7,712 nt of DNA, from NCBI GenBank assembly GCA_029938185.1, contig JAOZVK010000274.1, forward strand, positions 1-7,712, given 5' to 3'. Made by a program: the position numbers and the translations under genes. Origin of the DNA: Bacteroidales bacterium. Lineage in GTDB: Bacteria > Bacteroidota > Bacteroidia > Bacteroidales > JAOZVK01. Under the pieces are notes generated by a model. That model did no database searches. It was given only the letters and a program-made list of their open reading frames with translations, and had not been told where the DNA came from. Below, in pieces: positions 6,592 through 7,712 of this stretch (positions are counted from its first letter, which is position 1; every line of letters begins with the position of its first letter).

Positions 6592-6634
6592 TTGCCCCTA
6601 CGAGGGCATAAGCATTAACATGGGGCAACGCCCT
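6592..6634. repeat. competing inverted repeats TTGCCCC / AGGGC / GGGGCAA / GCCCT
   Basis: Four short GC-rich words can pair in two ways. TGCCC (6593-6597) can pair with GGGCA (6604-6608); alternatively TTGCCCC (6592-6598) pairs with GGGGCAA (6622-6628). AGGGC (6603-6607) can also pair with GCCCT (6630-6634). The region lies between genes with no promoter seen in front of it. It resembles a dispersed intergenic repeat more than a riboswitch. Confidence 0.45.
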
Positions 6635-6686
6635 ATGTCTAAATGTATTCGCAAGCAAAAACGCCCTGAAAGTAATTTGATTTAAT

Positions 6687-6720
6687 TAAGGTTTTCAACC
6701 TATTTAATGTGGCTTATGTA
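6687..6720 (-). repeat. palindromic interspersed repeat, copy 6
   Basis: Read on the minus strand, ATAAGCCACATTAAAT is followed by AGGTT-GAA-AACCT-TA. The fifth stem pair is T:A, a full compensatory change against the C:G of copies 1 and 7. It is the outer end of the left inverted-repeat arm beside the thioredoxin-like gene. Confidence 0.8.
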
Positions 6721-6792
6721 TTTTTATAAATTGCTATCATATAGCAAATTGTACAAAAACCAAATGCCGAAATTTTTTTGTAAGACTACTTA
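6687..6792 (-). repeat. left arm of a ~105-base imperfect inverted repeat around the thioredoxin-like gene
   Basis: The reverse complement of this stretch aligns with 7377-7481 over its whole length with a single one-base gap. Hand alignment gives about 85 of 105 positions identical. The best conserved parts are the two ends: the palindromic core (copy 6) on the outside, and GTCTTACAAAA plus TTCGGCATTTG on the inside. The variable middle carries a 7-bp hairpin TTGCTAT-CAT-ATAGCAA (6731-6747). Confidence 0.75.
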
Positions 6793-6818
6793 ATTGTTAT
6801 TATAGTGAAGCCCCCTTA

Positions 6819-6833
6819 TAGCTTACAAAGCTA
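6819..6833. repeat. 6-bp hairpin TAGCTT-ACA-AAGCTA
   Basis: This is a perfect six-base stem with an ACA triloop, located between the left inverted-repeat arm and the promoter of the thioredoxin-like gene. It lies upstream of the -33 element, so it would not be in that transcript. It could be an operator-like site or another small palindromic repeat. Confidence 0.4.
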
Positions 6834-6873
6834 CAATTTATGTTTGATATTTATTGAATTGTTTAAAACTTTT

Positions 6874-6903
6874 TTGCATACAAAATATTTTTTTATACTT
6901 TTG
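6874..6903 (+). promoter_or_regulatory. Bacteroidota-type promoter of the thioredoxin-like gene
   Basis: TTG (6874-6876) is separated by 19 bases from TACTTTTG (6896-6903), a full match to TAnnTTTG. The start site would be near 6910, giving a short AT-rich leader of about 43 bases before the ATG. The promoter lies inside the inverted-repeat arms, so the gene carries its own expression signals. Confidence 0.7.
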
Positions 6904-6952
6904 CATGCAATATTCTATATATGTAGATGTATAACTTAATTATTATTAAAAA

Positions 6953-7300
6953 ATGGAATTATCAACAAATTTAAATCATATTGTTTCAGAAAAACAATTT
7001 AATGAAATTATTTCAACAAATGAGAATGTTATGATTTGCTGTGGTCGTATGGGCCCAATGTGTATGCCTGTATACAGTATTATGGAAAGCCTTGAAGGAG
7101 AATACAAACATGTTAAGTTTTATGATATGGCATTTGATACTCCAGATGCACATGTAATCAGAAATTTACCTGAAGCCAGAGGTTTCATGGGATTACCATT
7201 TACTGTTTATTTCAAAAATGGAAAACTTGCAAAGGCTACAAGTAGTATACAATCAATGGAGCAAGTAAAAAGTATTTTAGACTCCGAGTTAAGTAAATAA
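6953..7300 (+). CDS. thioredoxin-fold family protein lacking the canonical CxxC
   Basis: This is a 115-residue cytoplasmic protein with no signal peptide. The thioredoxin fold is suggested by size, by the strand VMICC (26-30) leading into the active-site helix GPMCMPVYSIMESL (34-47), by VKFYDMAFD (54-62), by the cis-proline loop GLPFTVYFKNGK (80-91, Pro82) and by a final helix. Aligned with thioredoxin WCGPC, the first cysteine position is Gly34 and only the second (Cys37) remains, giving GPMC. Two further cysteines, Cys29 and Cys30, precede it. A redox pair would have to be Cys30-Cys37 or Cys29-Cys37; otherwise the protein is not a classical disulfide reductase. I recall similar CCGRMGPMC proteins annotated only as thioredoxin family in anaerobic Bacteroidales. 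It is monocistronic, with its own promoter and terminator. Confidence 0.85.
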   Translation: MELSTNLNHIVSEKQFNEIISTNENVMICCGRMGPMCMPVYSIMESLEGEYKHVKFYDMAFDTPDAHVIRNLPEARGFMGLPFTVYFKNGKLAKATSSIQSMEQVKSILDSELSK

Positions 7301-7326
7301 TCATATCCTTTACTAAGTTATTGGAA

Positions 7327-7377
7327 CTTTCCAAAAGTTTTAAACTTTTGGAAAGATAAATTTTCAAGCTTTTTTTT
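7327..7377 (+). terminator. strong hairpin terminator of the thioredoxin-like gene
   Basis: CTTTCCAAAAGTTT (7327-7340) and AAACTTTTGGAAAG (7342-7355) are perfect complements around a single T, so the practical structure is an 11-bp stem with a 7-base loop. A T-run follows at 7370-7377, after a short spacer. It starts 26 bases past the stop codon. The stem is symmetric and could also act on minus-strand transcripts. Confidence 0.8.
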
Positions 7378-7481
7378 AAGTCGTCTTACAAAAGTTTTTC
7401 GGCATTTGTTTTTATACAATTAACTACATTACAGTTGTTTGTAAGAATGCGTAAACCACATTAAATAGGTCGAAGACCTTA
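7377..7481 (+). repeat. right arm of a ~105-base imperfect inverted repeat around the thioredoxin-like gene
   Basis: This is the partner of 6687-6792. It starts TAAGTCGTCTTACAAAA directly after the T-run of the thioredoxin-like gene's terminator and ends with palindromic copy 7. The middle hairpin of the left arm is not preserved here, so conservation is concentrated at the two ends. Confidence 0.75.
7448..7481 (+). repeat. palindromic interspersed repeat, copy 7
   Basis: TGCGTAAACCACATTAAAT is followed by AGGTC-GAA-GACCT-TA (stem 7467-7471/7475-7479). Stem and loop are identical to copy 1. It forms the outer end of the right inverted-repeat arm, in opposite orientation to copy 6. Confidence 0.8.
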
Positions 7482-7535
7482 GTATAAATAGTTAGGAAAC
7501 AATAGAGTAGGAGAGGAGTTAAACTTTATTAATAT

Positions 7536-7555
7536 ATTGTACCATTTAAAGTATA
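7536..7555 (-). repeat. 20-base dispersed repeat, copy C
   Basis: This is the exact reverse complement of copy A. It lies about 55 bases from palindromic repeat copy 7. Read on the minus strand, the order (20-mer, then palindromic core in its TAAGGTC orientation) matches copy B followed by copy 5, so the two sequences may be modules of one element. Confidence 0.65.
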
Positions 7556-7589
7556 TCAGTTAATTAGTGTCTATCATAAAGTCAATAAG

Positions 7590-7673
7590 ATCGCAAAGCG
7601 ATGACCTAATTGGTAACCCACGATGGGAATCGTGGGCTGATAACAAGCCAATTACAGAAATGCCTTTAGGCAT
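7590..7673. repeat. cluster of nested hairpins, possible structured RNA or composite repeat
   Basis: Three hairpins lie in a row: ATCGC-AAA-GCGAT (7590-7602), an 8-bp stem CCCACGAT/ATCGTGGG (7617-7624 with 7629-7636), and ATGCC-TTTA-GGCAT (7660-7673). TAATTGG (7607-7613) can pair with CCAATTA (7648-7654), enclosing the middle hairpin. The word ATGACCT follows both the first and third hairpins (7601-7607 and 7672-7678). From memory, similar palindromes occur as dispersed intergenic repeats in Bacteroidota. Confidence 0.55.
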
Positions 7674-7677
7674 GACC

Positions 7678-7712
7678 TGGTCTTATAAAAATACGAGCAA
7701 AAATAGCTTATT
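7678..7712 (+). repeat. 34-base direct repeat, copy 2 (cut by window end)
   Basis: It is identical to 6506-6539 apart from one added A in the A-run. It directly follows the hairpin cluster at 7590-7673. The repeat reaches the last base of the window, so its true right border is not visible. Confidence 0.75.

Larger units (their letters stand above)
6313..6952. other. 640-base repeat-rich intergenic region between the CAP and thioredoxin-like genes
   Basis: No gene was found. In order it holds a short direct repeat (6325-6364), a CTTGCGTAAGCA word also present at 31-42 (6388-6399), a locally GC-rich patch with a terminator-like hairpin (about 6395-6480), one copy of a 34-base direct repeat (6506-6539), a set of competing stems (6592-6634), the left inverted-repeat arm (6687-6792), a hairpin (6819-6833) and the promoter of the next gene. 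The GC-rich patch is unlike the AT-rich surroundings and could be the remnant of an acquired element. Confidence 0.6.
7301..7712. other. 412-base non-coding right end of the window
   Basis: No gene was found. The stretch holds the terminator, the right inverted-repeat arm with palindromic copy 7, a purine-rich spacer, 20-mer copy C, a three-hairpin cluster (7590-7673) and the second copy of the 34-base direct repeat. Confidence 0.6.

Noticed and set aside
6687..7481. The inverted repeats as terminal repeats of a complete insertion sequence.
   Set aside because: The enclosed gene is thioredoxin-like, not a transposase, the arms are diverged, and no target-site duplication was identified.

Overview
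The window is AT-rich throughout and reads as a chromosomal segment of a member of the Bacteroidota. Three things support this: two promoters fit the Bacteroidota pattern (TTG, about 19-20 bases, TAnnTTTG); start codons follow A/T-rich leaders with no Shine-Dalgarno; and a mutL gene is followed by a tandem pair of rhomboid genes, an arrangement I recall from Bacteroidales. The exact lineage cannot be fixed from this sequence.

Left part (92-4912, all minus strand). In transcription order: mutL (mismatch repair), then after a 244-base gap holding a clear promoter, two rhomboid-family membrane proteins that overlap by 13 bases, then 27 bases later an ApbE-like FMN transferase lipoprotein. The two rhomboids and apbE look like one transcription unit. 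No Nqr or Rnf flavoprotein target for ApbE lies in the window.

Middle (4913-6312). A 452-base intergenic stretch with several hairpins and repeats separates mutL from a divergent plus-strand gene for a surface-type lipoprotein with a CAP/SCP domain.

Right part (6313-7712). This is mostly non-coding and repeat-rich. It holds one small monocistronic gene, a thioredoxin-fold protein whose active site lacks the first cysteine of CxxC. The gene has its own promoter and a strong hairpin terminator. It sits between two arms of a roughly 105-base imperfect inverted repeat, which in turn lie between two copies of a 34-35-base direct repeat.

The main pattern beyond ordinary genes is a family of short interspersed palindromes. 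The core is ATTAAAT followed by a five-base stem, a GAA triloop and the complementary stem. There are seven copies, and stem position five covaries. Three copies abut the TAA stop codons of apbE, the downstream rhomboid gene and mutL; one supplies the -33 element of the rhomboid promoter; two form the ends of the inverted repeat around the thioredoxin-like gene. This is the best candidate here for an undescribed element, possibly REP-like or a non-autonomous mobile element. No transposase, CRISPR array, tRNA or rRNA was seen.
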